From contig NZ_JAASAG010000013.1 in the NCBI RefSeq assembly GCF_012726265.1, positions 110,598 to 174,597 on the forward strand: a stretch of DNA of 64,000 nucleotides, read 5' to 3'. Each line of letters begins with the position of its first letter. The stretch's first letter is position 1. This DNA is from Streptomyces sp. HNM0575. GTDB lineage: Bacteria; Actinomycetota; Actinomycetes; Streptomycetales; Streptomycetaceae. The translations under genes and the position numbers were made by a program. The notes below the pieces were generated by a model. It saw nothing but the letters and a program-made list of their open reading frames with translations, was not told the DNA's origin and did not search any database. Of the stretch, positions 16,454 to 25,056 are shown one piece after another.

Positions 16454-17425
16454 ATGGCCAAGAAGCGCCGCCCCCAGCCCAAGGCCACAACACCGCGAAC
16501 CACCGGCGGGGAGGTCCCCGTCGTCGGCGCACGCGAGCCCTGCCCATGCGGTTCAGGGCGCCGGTACAAGGCGTGCCACGGGCGCGCGGCGTCGCACGCC
16601 GTCACGGAGCTGGTCCGGCGTCCCTTCGAGGGGCTGCCGGGAGAGCCCGACTGGGTCGCGATGCGTGAACTCGTGCCCGCCGCCACGGCGCAGTTGACGC
16701 TCAAGGACGGCCTGCCCGAGGGCGTGCCCTCCGTGACGCTCGCGACGGTGCTGCCGATGGCGTGGCCGGCGCTGCGCCGTGACAACGGCGAGGTGCTGGT
16801 GGGACTTCAGAACGACACCGCTTCGGGTGACATCAGCCGCGATCTCGCGGACACCCTTCAGCGTGCTTTCGAGACCGACCCCGGTTCGCCCGTGGACGCG
16901 GGACGCGCGGCGCCGGACGGGCCGCGGCTACAGGATCTGCTCGACCTGGACGCGCAGTTCACGCCGGAGGTGCACAGCGGCTTCGAGTTCTGGCTGGGCG
17001 ACGGCAGCAACAGTGCGGCCGGTGAGGTCGCCGCTTCCCTGGAGCGTGCCAATTCGGCCGCGATTCCCACCGCCCGGCTCTCGGCGGCGGAGGGCGCGTA
17101 CTGGTGCGAGACGCCCGAGAAGAACCACCTGCGCTGGGTCATGACCCATCCGGAGGAGAAGCTGCTCGACGCGCTCGCGCGGCTGCACGCCGCCGGCGGC
17201 TCCTCGCTCGGCGAGGACACCCGGCTCGTCGGCTCGTTCCGTGCGCACGGCCTGGTCGTTCCCGTATGGGATCTGCCTGGCGGAATGATCGCCGAGGACT
17301 GCGAGAAGCCGGCGGCCGAGTTCAGCGAACGGCTGGCCGGAGCGCTCGCTTCCGAGGCGGCGCTCACTGCGGACGAGCGGCGTGCGCGCAGCGGGCTCAT
17401 GAACCGCCAAATCACTCTGAGTTGA
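16454..17425 (+). CDS. DUF5926 family protein with N-terminal SEC-C motif
   Basis: 323-residue cytoplasmic protein conserved in actinomycetes. After a basic leader (MAKKRRPQPKATTPR) comes the SEC-C zinc motif PCPCGSGRRYKACHG (residues about 30-45), which in SecA binds zinc and contacts SecB or ribosomes. The rest matches what I know as DUF5926, with an acidic, Trp-containing core (FEFWLGDGSN, WDLPGGMIAEDCEKPAAEF) and no catalytic motif I recognise. The ATG at 16454 is the only start that places SEC-C at the usual distance. Function unknown; SEC-C proteins are often linked to protein quality control or translation. Confidence 0.85.
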   Translation: MAKKRRPQPKATTPRTTGGEVPVVGAREPCPCGSGRRYKACHGRAASHAVTELVRRPFEGLPGEPDWVAMRELVPAATAQLTLKDGLPEGVPSVTLATVLPMAWPALRRDNGEVLVGLQNDTASGDISRDLADTLQRAFETDPGSPVDAGRAAPDGPRLQDLLDLDAQFTPEVHSGFEFWLGDGSNSAAGEVAASLERANSAAIPTARLSAAEGAYWCETPEKNHLRWVMTHPEEKLLDALARLHAAGGSSLGEDTRLVGSFRAHGLVVPVWDLPGGMIAEDCEKPAAEFSERLAGALASEAALTADERRARSGLMNRQITLS

Positions 17426-17469
17426 ACGGAATAGACCGTTCCGCAACGACCACGCGGAGAAAGTGTGCC

Positions 17470-17483
17470 GTGACTCGCGTCAC
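17470..17483 (+). promoter_or_regulatory. Candidate Crp-type operator
   Basis: GTGACTCGCGTCAC, a palindrome with 5-bp arms, fits the GTG-N6-GNCAC pattern described for Streptomyces Crp. It lies about 45 bp before a possible small-RNA start and 12 bp before a second palindrome, GTATGCGCATAC (17495-17506). Assignment is by motif only. Confidence 0.4.
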
Positions 17484-17519
17484 ACAGCGCGCTTGTATGC
17501 GCATACTGGCAGGTAAATC

Positions 17520-17625
17520 AACGTCCGGATCTGCGCGATCGAATTTGCTAACGGCAGATCTCTTGTTACCTTTCTAGGAGCCCGGTCGCTGGTGCATCCC
17601 CCGTCGCCAGCGACCGGGTTCTTTC
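17520..17625 (+). ncRNA. Candidate small RNA ending in a strong intrinsic terminator
   Basis: Between the DUF5926 and primase-like genes lies an island of lower GC (about 17485-17580) followed by a perfect 12-bp hairpin (CCCGGTCGCTGG, 14-nt loop with a CCCCC run, CCAGCGACCGGG; 17581-17618) and TTCTTTC. The neighbouring genes end too far away, or on the wrong strand, for this hairpin to serve them plainly. A weak promoter (TTGTAT at 17493, TAAAT at 17514) would give a transcript of about 100 nt containing a first stem-loop (GATCTGC/GCAGATC, 17528-17560). The C-rich loop is reminiscent of actinobacterial 6C RNA, but only one such loop is seen. The 5' end is an estimate. Confidence 0.4.
17581..17625 (+). 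terminator. Intrinsic terminator with T-rich tail
   Basis: 12-bp uninterrupted stem, 14-nt loop, followed by TTCTTTC. It is one of the few terminators in this window with a U-tract. It could end the candidate small RNA or read-through from the DUF5926 gene 155 bp upstream. Confidence 0.7.
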
Positions 17626-18041
17626 ATGGGCGGGTCCGTACGTTGCCGGAGCCGCCCGCCAACTCCCCCGCGACGGATGCGAGTTGGCTCTCTTCTCGGC
17701 GATGTCAGCCGCCCTACCGCGGCACCGGATCCCGCACTCACGGCTCGGCCACGCCCGCCCCGTGGCCCCGCTTCCCCGGGCACCTCATCGTCCGCTCGCG
17801 TCCGGATCCCCGCGGACATGGCACAGATCCGCACACGGACAGCACGGTCAGCACGGCCCCGACCGCGGCCCGCCGCAGCGCGAGCCCCTCGCCTTCGTGC
17901 GTACGACTCAAGGGCGGTGACGGTCCGCTGCGTGCGGCCGGACCCAACGGCCCCTCGACGGCGCCGACTTGGCGCACGGGCGCACATAAGGCGGCGCCCC
18001 GCCTTCCCGGCGGGGCACCGCTGTGCCTCAGTGCGCGAGGC
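17626..18041. other. Intergenic, no gene seen
   Basis: Open frames here are GC-rich shadows without ribosome-binding sites or consistent codon bias. It is the 3' flank of the primase-like gene on the minus strand. Confidence 0.5.
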
Positions 18042-18866
18042 TCAATACGTAAGGCTCGTACCGGAGTCGGGGGCCGTGGTGCTCGCCTCCACGAGCACGT
18101 CGAGCACGCTCTCCATGCGGGGCAGGAACGGAGCGCCGTCCGTGAGGCCGCCCCGCCGCGCGCCGCGCGTACCGCGTGAGCCGCCGCGCGACATCTCACG
18201 CTTCCAGCCGCGCAAGCCGCCCCTGCGGGTCCTGCGCTCCTCCCCGTCGCCGTCCTCCCCGCCGGCCGCGTCCGCCGCGACGGGCTCCCGCTCCCAGCGG
18301 ACCCGTCCCGCGCCGGTGTGCGAGGGCGGCAGCGCGATGTAGCCGCCGTCGCCGTGGAAGCGCAGCGAACTCGGCACCCTGTCATGGGCGTAGAGCCGCT
18401 CGCCCAGCTCCTCGAGCGCGTACGGCGCCACGAGAAGGGCGAAGCGCGTGGGCGTCGCGACGACCGGCCCGAGCCGCTCGCCGCGACGGTCGAACTCGGC
18501 GAGCGCGCGGGCGCCCGCGATCGCCGGCAGGCTCAGCGCGGACGGGCCGCGGCCGCCCGTGGCCAGAATCACCGGCGCCGACGGCCTGTTGGTCCACCAC
18601 CAGCGGATCATGCGGTCGTCGGTGGTCGCGGCGAGGAGCACCGGGTCGAACGGGTGCGCACCGGGTACGACACAGTCGGCGTCGGGGCAGGAGCACACCG
18701 CGGACAGCGGCCGTTTGGACTGGTAGGTGCTCCGGGACGAAGGGGACGAGGGAGGGGTGAGAGTCGCTCCGGGAAGTACGGGCCACTCCCAGCGGGTGGC
18801 GCAGTGCAGCGCCGCGTTACGCAGCGATGACCGGTTCATGCGTCGCCTTCCGAGGATCTCGCGCAT
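18042..18866 (-). CDS. Primase-polymerase (AEP/Prim-Pol) N-terminal-domain protein, probably non-catalytic
   Basis: 274-residue protein of the bifunctional DNA primase/polymerase N-terminal family widespread in Streptomyces. Recognisable blocks are the start NAALHCATRWEWPVLPG, a cysteine cluster CSCPDADCVVPGAHPFDP, WWWTNRPSAPVILATG, and HGDGGYIALPPSHTGAG. In active Prim-Pols a hydrophobic strand carrying the DxD/DxE metal residues follows the ATG(x)G segment; here that position reads SALSLPAIAG with no acidic pair. The C-terminus is Arg/Gly-rich. I infer a structural or regulatory role, not nucleotide polymerisation. The gene is divergent from the GAF-SpoIIE phosphatase with a 600-bp gap. Confidence 0.8.
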   Translation of the reverse strand: MREILGRRRMNRSSLRNAALHCATRWEWPVLPGATLTPPSSPSSRSTYQSKRPLSAVCSCPDADCVVPGAHPFDPVLLAATTDDRMIRWWWTNRPSAPVILATGGRGPSALSLPAIAGARALAEFDRRGERLGPVVATPTRFALLVAPYALEELGERLYAHDRVPSSLRFHGDGGYIALPPSHTGAGRVRWEREPVAADAAGGEDGDGEERRTRRGGLRGWKREMSRGGSRGTRGARRGGLTDGAPFLPRMESVLDVLVEASTTAPDSGTSLTY

Positions 18867-19468
18867 GTGCGCTCGTTCCTTTCCGTGAACGCCAACAGAT
18901 CGTCCAGACAGAGATCGTTCAGCCCATCACAACACGTCACTCATTACTCACTGCGCGTAAAAACCGCGGTCATTCCGTAAGCCGCGCGTACTGGCACGGC
19001 GGGGGGCGGCTCACGCCTGGGGACTCGCGTGCCGTGCGCCACCTGTGCTGGTGCCCTGGATAACGCTTGGTATTGCGCCTGTGCTGGCCGTGCGTGTCGC
19101 CGAACCGGAAAGGGGAGGCCACTGCCTGATATGACGCGCTGTTCCCTCACCGGGTTCCGTACCCGCGACAGCTGTGCCGATGCTCCGGCCTGCGCTTCCT
19201 CGGGATTTCGGAAGCGACCAGATGCGCGGGGCTGCTCCAGTCGACAGCAAATGCCGTCTCTCAGAGGCGATTTTACGCCAACCTCGTGCAACCGCGGCCC
19301 GCCCCCCTGATGTCAACAGCAGCACACGGACACCATTCGTAGTGCAAGGCCGATGCTGGACATCCCGTTGCTGCTACGTGTACATCTTGTGCATTGCCAG
19401 CGGAGCAGCGTGACATGGGGGTTTGCGATGCAAAGCAGAGAGAGAACCCAGGGCGGGAGAACGTTCCC
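18867..19468. other. Divergent intergenic region
   Basis: 602 bp between the primase-like gene and the GAF-SpoIIE phosphatase gene. It is less GC-rich than its flanks around 18900-18990 and 19300-19440. It should hold promoters for both genes, but no motif was clear enough to assign. No credible coding frame was seen. Confidence 0.5.
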
Positions 19469-21025
19469 ATGAGCGCCCCGCAGCGGTCGAAAGTGGCCGG
19501 ATTCAAACCCGTGATCTCCCCGCCACCGCAAACTGCGCCCCCCTCCTCCGACGCTTCCTCGGAACAGCTCGCCGCCGTCCACGACCGTCTGGCCAGCTGG
19601 GTAACCGATCTGACGACCCTTCAGGAACTCGCCGAACGGCTCTCCGGCACCGCCACTCTCGACGACGCGCTGCGCGAGACGCTCCGCGCGGGCGCCACCC
19701 TCGTCGGCGCCCAACGCGGCCTCGTCGCGCTCGAACCCGTGGACAGCGAGAGCCCGGAGCGCACCATCGGCCTCGGCCTCGGCCGCGCCGACATCGGCGA
19801 GCTGGAGACCGTGCCGCGCAGCTCCTCCTCGTACGCGCGCATCCTCGACGGTCTGCCCTCCGTCCCCGAGCCGGCCGACGGAGTCCGCGCACGCGACGCC
19901 GCCACCGTCTCCGGCACCGGCACCCTCGCGGGCACCGCCGCCGACGACTCCGACCTGGCAGCCGGCAGGGGCGAACAGCGCGGCTACCCCGAGATCACCC
20001 ACCCCGACATCGCCACGGACGACACCCTCGACCCCCGCCACCGCGAGGTCGCCGCCCGCCTCGGCTACGCCGCCAGCTACGCCACCCGCATCGCCACCGC
20101 CGACGCCCCCCGCATCGGCGCCGCCGTCTGGCTCTATGACGAGCCCGCCGAACCGACCGCGCGCCAGCGGCATCTGCTCGGCCTCTATCTCCGCTGCGCC
20201 AGCGAGCAGATCGCCCGCCATCTCGAACTCGCCCGTACCCGCGCGGATCTCAGCGCCCTGCGCGAGGGGCTGCTGCCCAGCAGGCTCCAGCGCGTGCCCG
20301 GCGTGACGATGGCCGTACGGCATCTGACCGGCCCCGGCGGAGGCGGCGACTGGTACGACGCGCTGCCGCTGCCCGAGGGCGCGCTCGGGCTCTCGGTCGG
20401 CGGCGTCACCGGCAGCGGGCCGGGCACCGTCGCGGCCATGGGACGACTGCGCGCCTCGCTGCGCGCGTACGCGGTGATGGAGGGCGAGGACCCCGTCGCC
20501 GTCCTCTCCGATCTGGAGCTGCTGCTGCGCCTGACCGAGCCCGCGCGTTCGGCGACGGCGCTCTTCGCCTACGCCGAGCCGTCCGTGCGCCGGATCCTGC
20601 TCGCCGGCGCCGGCCACTGCCCGCCGCTGATCGTCGGGGAGCACCGCACCGAGTACGTGGAGACGACGCTGTCCGCGCCGCTGGGCATGCTCGCCTGCTG
20701 GGAGGCGCCGAGCGTCGAGCTCTCGCTGTACGAGGGGGAGACGCTGCTGCTCTACAGCGACGGGCTGCTGCACCGCACCGGCGAGGAGATGGACCGTGCC
20801 TTCGCGCGCCTGCACTCCGCGGCCGGGTGCGCGCCGCCCGCCGTACGGGCCGATCCCGAGGCCCTCGTCGACCACGTGCTGCGCACGGCTCTGCCGTCCG
20901 GTGACACCGCGGGCACCGGGCCCACTCCCGCGCCCGGCACCGCCGGGGCCCCCGGGGCATACGGCCAGGCCGCCCATCCGGGGAGCGCCGCGGAGGACGT
21001 CGTGCTGCTGGCCGCCCGCTTCTGA
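19469..21025 (+). CDS. GAF-domain SpoIIE-type PP2C serine phosphatase
   Basis: 518-residue soluble signalling phosphatase. Residues about 35-270 look like a GAF sensor region (TTLQELAERLSGTATLDDAL...LVGAQRGLVAL...HREVAARLGYAASYATR). The SpoIIE catalytic domain follows: PGGGGDWYDALPL holds the first metal Asp, GVTGSGPGTVAAMGRLRASLRAY is the second motif, and the last part has AGHCPPLI, LLLYSDGLL and EDVVLLAAR, whose Asp binds metal. The second motif has G-V-T where active enzymes usually have G-D-V, so one metal ligand appears changed. The ATG at 19469 has GGGAG about 9 nt upstream. Such enzymes dephosphorylate STAS antagonists to release a sigma factor held by an RsbW-like kinase. Confidence 0.88.
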   Translation: MSAPQRSKVAGFKPVISPPPQTAPPSSDASSEQLAAVHDRLASWVTDLTTLQELAERLSGTATLDDALRETLRAGATLVGAQRGLVALEPVDSESPERTIGLGLGRADIGELETVPRSSSSYARILDGLPSVPEPADGVRARDAATVSGTGTLAGTAADDSDLAAGRGEQRGYPEITHPDIATDDTLDPRHREVAARLGYAASYATRIATADAPRIGAAVWLYDEPAEPTARQRHLLGLYLRCASEQIARHLELARTRADLSALREGLLPSRLQRVPGVTMAVRHLTGPGGGGDWYDALPLPEGALGLSVGGVTGSGPGTVAAMGRLRASLRAYAVMEGEDPVAVLSDLELLLRLTEPARSATALFAYAEPSVRRILLAGAGHCPPLIVGEHRTEYVETTLSAPLGMLACWEAPSVELSLYEGETLLLYSDGLLHRTGEEMDRAFARLHSAAGCAPPAVRADPEALVDHVLRTALPSGDTAGTGPTPAPGTAGAPGAYGQAAHPGSAAEDVVLLAARF

Positions 21026-21031
21026 TCCCGG

Positions 21032-21103
21032 CCTCGGCTTCCGGCCCCGGCTTCCGGCCCCGGCTTCCGGCCCCGTTTCCGGCCCCGGCTTTCGGCCCCG
21101 GCT
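21032..21103. repeat. 13-bp tandem repeat
   Basis: About six imperfect copies of GGCTTCCGGCCCC between the phosphatase stop codon and the aminopeptidase gene. Non-coding. Confidence 0.7.
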
Positions 21104-21293
21104 CCCGTACCTCACTCGCCTCCCCCTCTCCCTCCTCTCCGCTCCGCGCGCTCCCTTCCAGGTCCGCCCCTCCACGTCGCCGCTCGTCCGCGCTCGGGCC
21201 CGAGGTGACCAGCTTCCGCGCGCCCACGGGCCCCCATACGATGGAAAGCGCTCGAACACCGGCACCACCGGACACCGGAAGCAGGAGGCAGAC

Positions 21294-22736
21294 GTGGCGG
21301 AATCCGCTGACGAGCAGCCGATCAAGCAGCGGAAGAACGGCCTCTACCCGGCCGTCTCCGACGAGCTCGCCGAGAACATGAAGACCGGCTGGGCCGACAC
21401 CGAGCTGCGCGGCCTCCGGCCCGTCCCGCAGGCGGGGCACACCGCGGACCGGCGTGCGCGTCTCTCCGCCCGGTTCCCCGGCGAGCGTCTGGTGATCCCC
21501 GCGGGGAACCTCAAGACCCGTTCCAACGACACCGAGTACAGCTTCCGTGCGTCCGTCGAGTACGCATACCTCACCGGCGACCAGACCGAGGACGGCGTAC
21601 TCGTCATGGAGCCCGACCCGGCGGGCGGCGGACACCAGTCCACGCTCTATCTGCTGCCGCGCTCGAACCGGGAGAACGGCGAGTTCTGGCTCGACGGCCA
21701 GGGCGAGCTGTGGGTCGGCCGGCGCCACAGCCTCAGCGAGGCGCAGCAGCTGTACGGCATCCAGTGCGCGGACGTCCGCGACGTCACCGCCGAACTGCGC
21801 GCCGCCACAGGCCCGGTGCGCGTCGTACGGGGCCATGACGCCGCGGTGGAGCAGGCCCTCACCGACAAGGTGACCGCGGAGCAGGACACCGAGCTCCAGG
21901 TCTTCCTCTCCGAAATGCGCCTGGTGAAGGACGAGTTCGAGATCGGCGAGATGGAGAAGGCGTGCGCCTCGACGGTGCGCGGCTTCGAGGACGTGGTGAA
22001 GGTGCTGGACAGGGCGGAGGCCACCTCCGAGCGCTATATCGAGGGAACGTTCTTCCTGCGTGCCCGCGTCGAGGGCAACGACATCGGCTACGGCTCGATC
22101 TGCGCGGCCGGACCGCACGCCACCACGCTGCACTGGGTGCGCAACGACGGCGCCGTGCGCTCCGGCGAACTGCTGCTGCTGGACGCCGGGGTGGAGACCC
22201 ACACCCTCTACACCGCCGACGTCACCCGCACCCTGCCGGTGGGCGGCAGCTTCACGCAGCTCCAGCGGAAGATCTACGACGCGGTCCACGAGGCGCAGGA
22301 AGCGGGCATCGCGGCGGTCAAGCCCGGCGCCAAGTACCTCGACTTCCACCTCGCCGCGCAGCGCGTGCTCGCCACGAGGCTCGTGGAGTGGGGGCTGCTG
22401 GACGGGCCCGTGGAGCGCGTGCTCGAGCTGGGGCTCCAGCGCCGCTGGACGCTGCACGGCACCGGCCACATGCTCGGTCTGGACGTGCACGACTGCGCCA
22501 CCGCACGGCGCGAGACCTACGCCGAGGGCACGCTGGAGCCCGGAATGTGCCTGACGGTGGAGCCCGGACTGTACTTCCAGCCCGACGACTTGACCGTGCC
22601 CGAGGAGTACCGGGGCATCGGTGTACGCATCGAGGACGACATCCTCGTCACCGACGACGGCAACCGGAACCTCTCCGCCGGTCTGCCGCGCAGCAGTTCG
22701 GACGTCGAGGCGTGGATGGCGCGGCTGAAGGGCTGA
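21294..22736 (+). CDS. pepP: Aminopeptidase P (Xaa-Pro aminopeptidase), M24 family
   Basis: 480-residue cytosolic metalloprotease that removes an N-terminal residue preceding proline. It has an N-terminal creatinase-like domain (residues about 40-220) and a C-terminal pita-bread domain. The five metal ligands are visible: Asp in LLDAGVETH, Asp in YTADVTRT, His in GTGHMLGLDVHD, Glu in LTVEPGLYF and Glu in IGVRIEDD. The GTG at 21294 is fixed by AGGAGG 5 nt upstream. Length fits the bacterial PepP group. Followed by an unrelated phosphatase gene after 285 bp. Confidence 0.93.
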   Translation: MAESADEQPIKQRKNGLYPAVSDELAENMKTGWADTELRGLRPVPQAGHTADRRARLSARFPGERLVIPAGNLKTRSNDTEYSFRASVEYAYLTGDQTEDGVLVMEPDPAGGGHQSTLYLLPRSNRENGEFWLDGQGELWVGRRHSLSEAQQLYGIQCADVRDVTAELRAATGPVRVVRGHDAAVEQALTDKVTAEQDTELQVFLSEMRLVKDEFEIGEMEKACASTVRGFEDVVKVLDRAEATSERYIEGTFFLRARVEGNDIGYGSICAAGPHATTLHWVRNDGAVRSGELLLLDAGVETHTLYTADVTRTLPVGGSFTQLQRKIYDAVHEAQEAGIAAVKPGAKYLDFHLAAQRVLATRLVEWGLLDGPVERVLELGLQRRWTLHGTGHMLGLDVHDCATARRETYAEGTLEPGMCLTVEPGLYFQPDDLTVPEEYRGIGVRIEDDILVTDDGNRNLSAGLPRSSSDVEAWMARLKG

Positions 22737-22962
22737 CCGCTCGACGGCAGGACGATCCGGGGCGGTTCGCGGCTGTCTCCGATGGTGGGGAGGCCGGGAG
22801 CCGGCCGGGAGAAGCAGTCCGGGAGCCGCGAGGTGACCGGGAGCCGACCGGGAGCCCGACCGGGTGCCGGACCGGCGGAACAGACCCGTGGAACAGACCC
22901 GCGGAACGGAGCGGCAGGATCTATTCCGCATCCGGTTAGTCACAGAGCGGGTACGGAATCCG

Positions 22963-22982
22963 GCTTAGGTGCCTAACCTTGC
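22963..22982. promoter_or_regulatory. Iron-box-like inverted repeat
   Basis: GCTTAGGTGCCTAACCTTGC contains TTAGG-TG-CCTAA and an AACCT half, resembling DtxR/DmdR iron boxes but 2 bp short of the usual 19-bp spacing. It lies 40 bp before the membrane phosphatase gene. Motif similarity only. Confidence 0.25.
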
Positions 22983-23021
22983 TTTGTCCGGCATCCGTAT
23001 CGGTCGAGGAAGAGAGTCAGG

Positions 23022-24080
23022 GTGGTCACGCTTCAGTTCCGGCCCCGCCTGCTGGCTGCGCTCCCCTTCATCGCCATGGGCATCGTCGTGCTCGTCGACG
23101 TCTTCGCAGGCCCGTCGATCGGCTTCCTGCCGATGATGGCCCTGGGGCCCGCGTTCGCGGGGCTCATCGGCAATGTGCGGCGCAGCGTGGTGATCGGCGT
23201 CGTCGCGCTGGCGCTGTCGCTCATGCTCAGCATCTTCAACGCCCAGGTCGACGACCGCCGTGGCTATACGACGCTGATCTCGGTCGCGGGCGTCGCCGTG
23301 GCCGGTGTGGCGGCGACGTCGATGCGCAAGCGGCGCGAGGCCGAACTGGCCAGCGTGCGCTCCATCGCCGAGGCCGCGCAGCGGGTGCTGCTGCGTCCCG
23401 TGCCGCGCAGCGCGGGGCATCTGCGCGCGGCCGTCTCGTACACGTCGGCGGTGGCCGAGGCCCGTATCGGCGGCGACCTGTACGAGATGGTGACCTCGCC
23501 CACGGGCGTACGGGTCATCGTGGGCGACGTGCAGGGCAAGGGACTTGAGGCCGTGGAGACGGCGGCCGTGGTGGTGGGCGCGTTCCGTGAGGCCGCGTAC
23601 GACGAACCGGACCTGATGGCGGTCGGCAAGCGGCTGGAGCGCGCCCTCGCCAGACATCTGCTCGGCGAGAAGTTCGTCACGGCGGTGCTCGCGGAGGTGC
23701 GCGAGCCGGACGAGGAGGCGACGTTGCTCAACTTCGGCCATCCCGCGCCGCTGATGATCCGCCCCGACGGCTCCGTGCACTACGCGGAACCTCCCGAGCG
23801 TGCCGTGCCTCTGGGCCTCGATCTGGAGGACGGGCCGGCGCCGGCACCGCACCTGGTGCCGTTCGTCCCGGGCGACCAGATGCTCTTCTACACGGACGGC
23901 GTGAGCGAGGCCCGCGACCGCACCAACCGCTTCTACCCGCTCCACGAGCGCGGCGTCCTGCTCAAGGACCCTGATCCGGACGCGGCGTTGACCGCCGTAC
24001 GGCTGGACCTCGCGGAGCACATAGGAGCGCCGCCGCACGACGACGCGGCGATGCTGCTGCTGCGCCACCGGGACCGGTGA
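23022..24080 (+). CDS. Membrane-anchored SpoIIE-type PP2C phosphatase
   Basis: 352-residue phosphatase. The N-terminal 100 residues contain about three membrane helices (LLAALPFIAMGIVVLVDVFA, MMALGPAFAGLI, SVVIGVVALALSLMLSIF), then a short linker helix (KRREAELASVRSIAEAAQRVLL). The SpoIIE catalytic domain starts at about residue 130 with the metal motifs RIGGDLYEMV, VGDVQGKGLEAV, LNFGHPAPLMI, MLFYTDGVSEARD and PHDDAAMLLL. All acidic ligands are present, unlike the GAF-linked enzyme upstream. The start is GTG after GAGGAAGAG. It probably relays an envelope or membrane cue to an RsbV-like antagonist; the convergent HATPase protein is a natural candidate partner kinase. Confidence 0.9.
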   Translation: MVTLQFRPRLLAALPFIAMGIVVLVDVFAGPSIGFLPMMALGPAFAGLIGNVRRSVVIGVVALALSLMLSIFNAQVDDRRGYTTLISVAGVAVAGVAATSMRKRREAELASVRSIAEAAQRVLLRPVPRSAGHLRAAVSYTSAVAEARIGGDLYEMVTSPTGVRVIVGDVQGKGLEAVETAAVVVGAFREAAYDEPDLMAVGKRLERALARHLLGEKFVTAVLAEVREPDEEATLLNFGHPAPLMIRPDGSVHYAEPPERAVPLGLDLEDGPAPAPHLVPFVPGDQMLFYTDGVSEARDRTNRFYPLHERGVLLKDPDPDAALTAVRLDLAEHIGAPPHDDAAMLLLRHRDR

Positions 24081-24230
24081 CGGTCAGCGCGCGCTACGGG
24101 GGCCACCAACTCGGGGCGGGGATCCGGGACCTGGAGTCGGTGAGGTCCTGAGCCCGAATCCCGAGGTCCGGAATCCGAAGCCCGGGCCCCTGAGCCTGAA
24201 GCCGGGAGCCCCTGAGCCTGAAGTCCTGGG

Positions 24231-24716
24231 TCAGCCCGCCGCCAGCAGCGGGCTGCCGCCGCTCTCGGACGTGTGCCCGCCGCCCGCCGTACCGGCCGCC
24301 TCGGCGTGCCGCCACTTGAGGGTCTTGTCGAAGGTGACGACGGCTCCGCCGTGGCCCGGCCTGTTCCGTACGCGTACGTGGTCGGCGAGCGACTCGATGA
24401 GGAAGAGCCCGCGGCCGGTCTCGGCGTCCACGGGCATGGTGCGCGGCAGGGCGGTGGTGCGGAATCCGGGCCCGGAGTCGGAGACCTCGATGCGGCACTT
24501 GTCGCCGTCGAGGTAGGCGGTCACGCAGTAGGCGTCCGAGTGCTCGCCGCGGCCGTGCTCGACGGCGTTCGCGCACGCCTCGGAGAGCGCGAGCGACAGT
24601 TCGTACGAGACCTCGGTGTCCACCCCGGCGCCGGCCATCGCATCGAGAAGCAACCGCCGGGCGAGCGGCACGCTGGCAGCTTCGCGCCTCAACCGGAGAC
24701 ACCACCACATGCTCAT
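24231..24716 (-). CDS. HATPase-domain anti-sigma/serine kinase protein (RsbW-like)
   Basis: 161-residue GHKL ATPase. N-box YELSLALSEACANAVEHGRG, G1 box VSDSGPGFRT, G2 box TGRGLFLIESLADHVRVR; the fold is close to RsbW/SpoIIAB and to the many single-domain HATPase proteins of Streptomyces. A short Gly/Ser tail follows. The ATG at 24716 is chosen because GGAGG lies 7 nt upstream; a TTG two codons earlier overlaps that spacing. Convergent with the membrane SpoIIE phosphatase, whose stop is 150 bp away. The intervening bases carry imperfect repeats of a CCCTGAGCCTGAAG unit. Confidence 0.88.
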   Translation of the reverse strand: MSMWWCLRLRREAASVPLARRLLLDAMAGAGVDTEVSYELSLALSEACANAVEHGRGEHSDAYCVTAYLDGDKCRIEVSDSGPGFRTTALPRTMPVDAETGRGLFLIESLADHVRVRNRPGHGGAVVTFDKTLKWRHAEAAGTAGGGHTSESGGSPLLAAG

Positions 24717-25056
24717 GCTCAACCCTCCACAGGCCGAGGCTCGACGGTCGGCCCCGCGGGACCACCACGGCCATGCGCATACGTATTGCCGGATGGCCGG
24801 TCCCTACGCACCCGTGTCGGCTCAACCCGTCCTATCGGAGGACGCGGGAGGACGCGGCCCGTACGGCCGGGCCATGGCGGTAGGCGGCGGCTTGCCGTGA
24901 CCGTTCGCCGTGGGCGGCTCATGGCCGTTTGCCCCGGCGGCTCGCGGTGGGCCGGTGCGTGCGGCGAGCGCGACGACTGCGACGAGTGCACAGGATTCCG
25001 GGCGTTTCGACCCCTGGAGGATGCGGCCGCGGCGCCGGTGAGATGATGACGCCGCC

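Noticed and set aside
20406..22943. Long minus-strand open frame opposite the phosphatase and pepP
   Set aside because: It spans two proven plus-strand genes and has no family signature.
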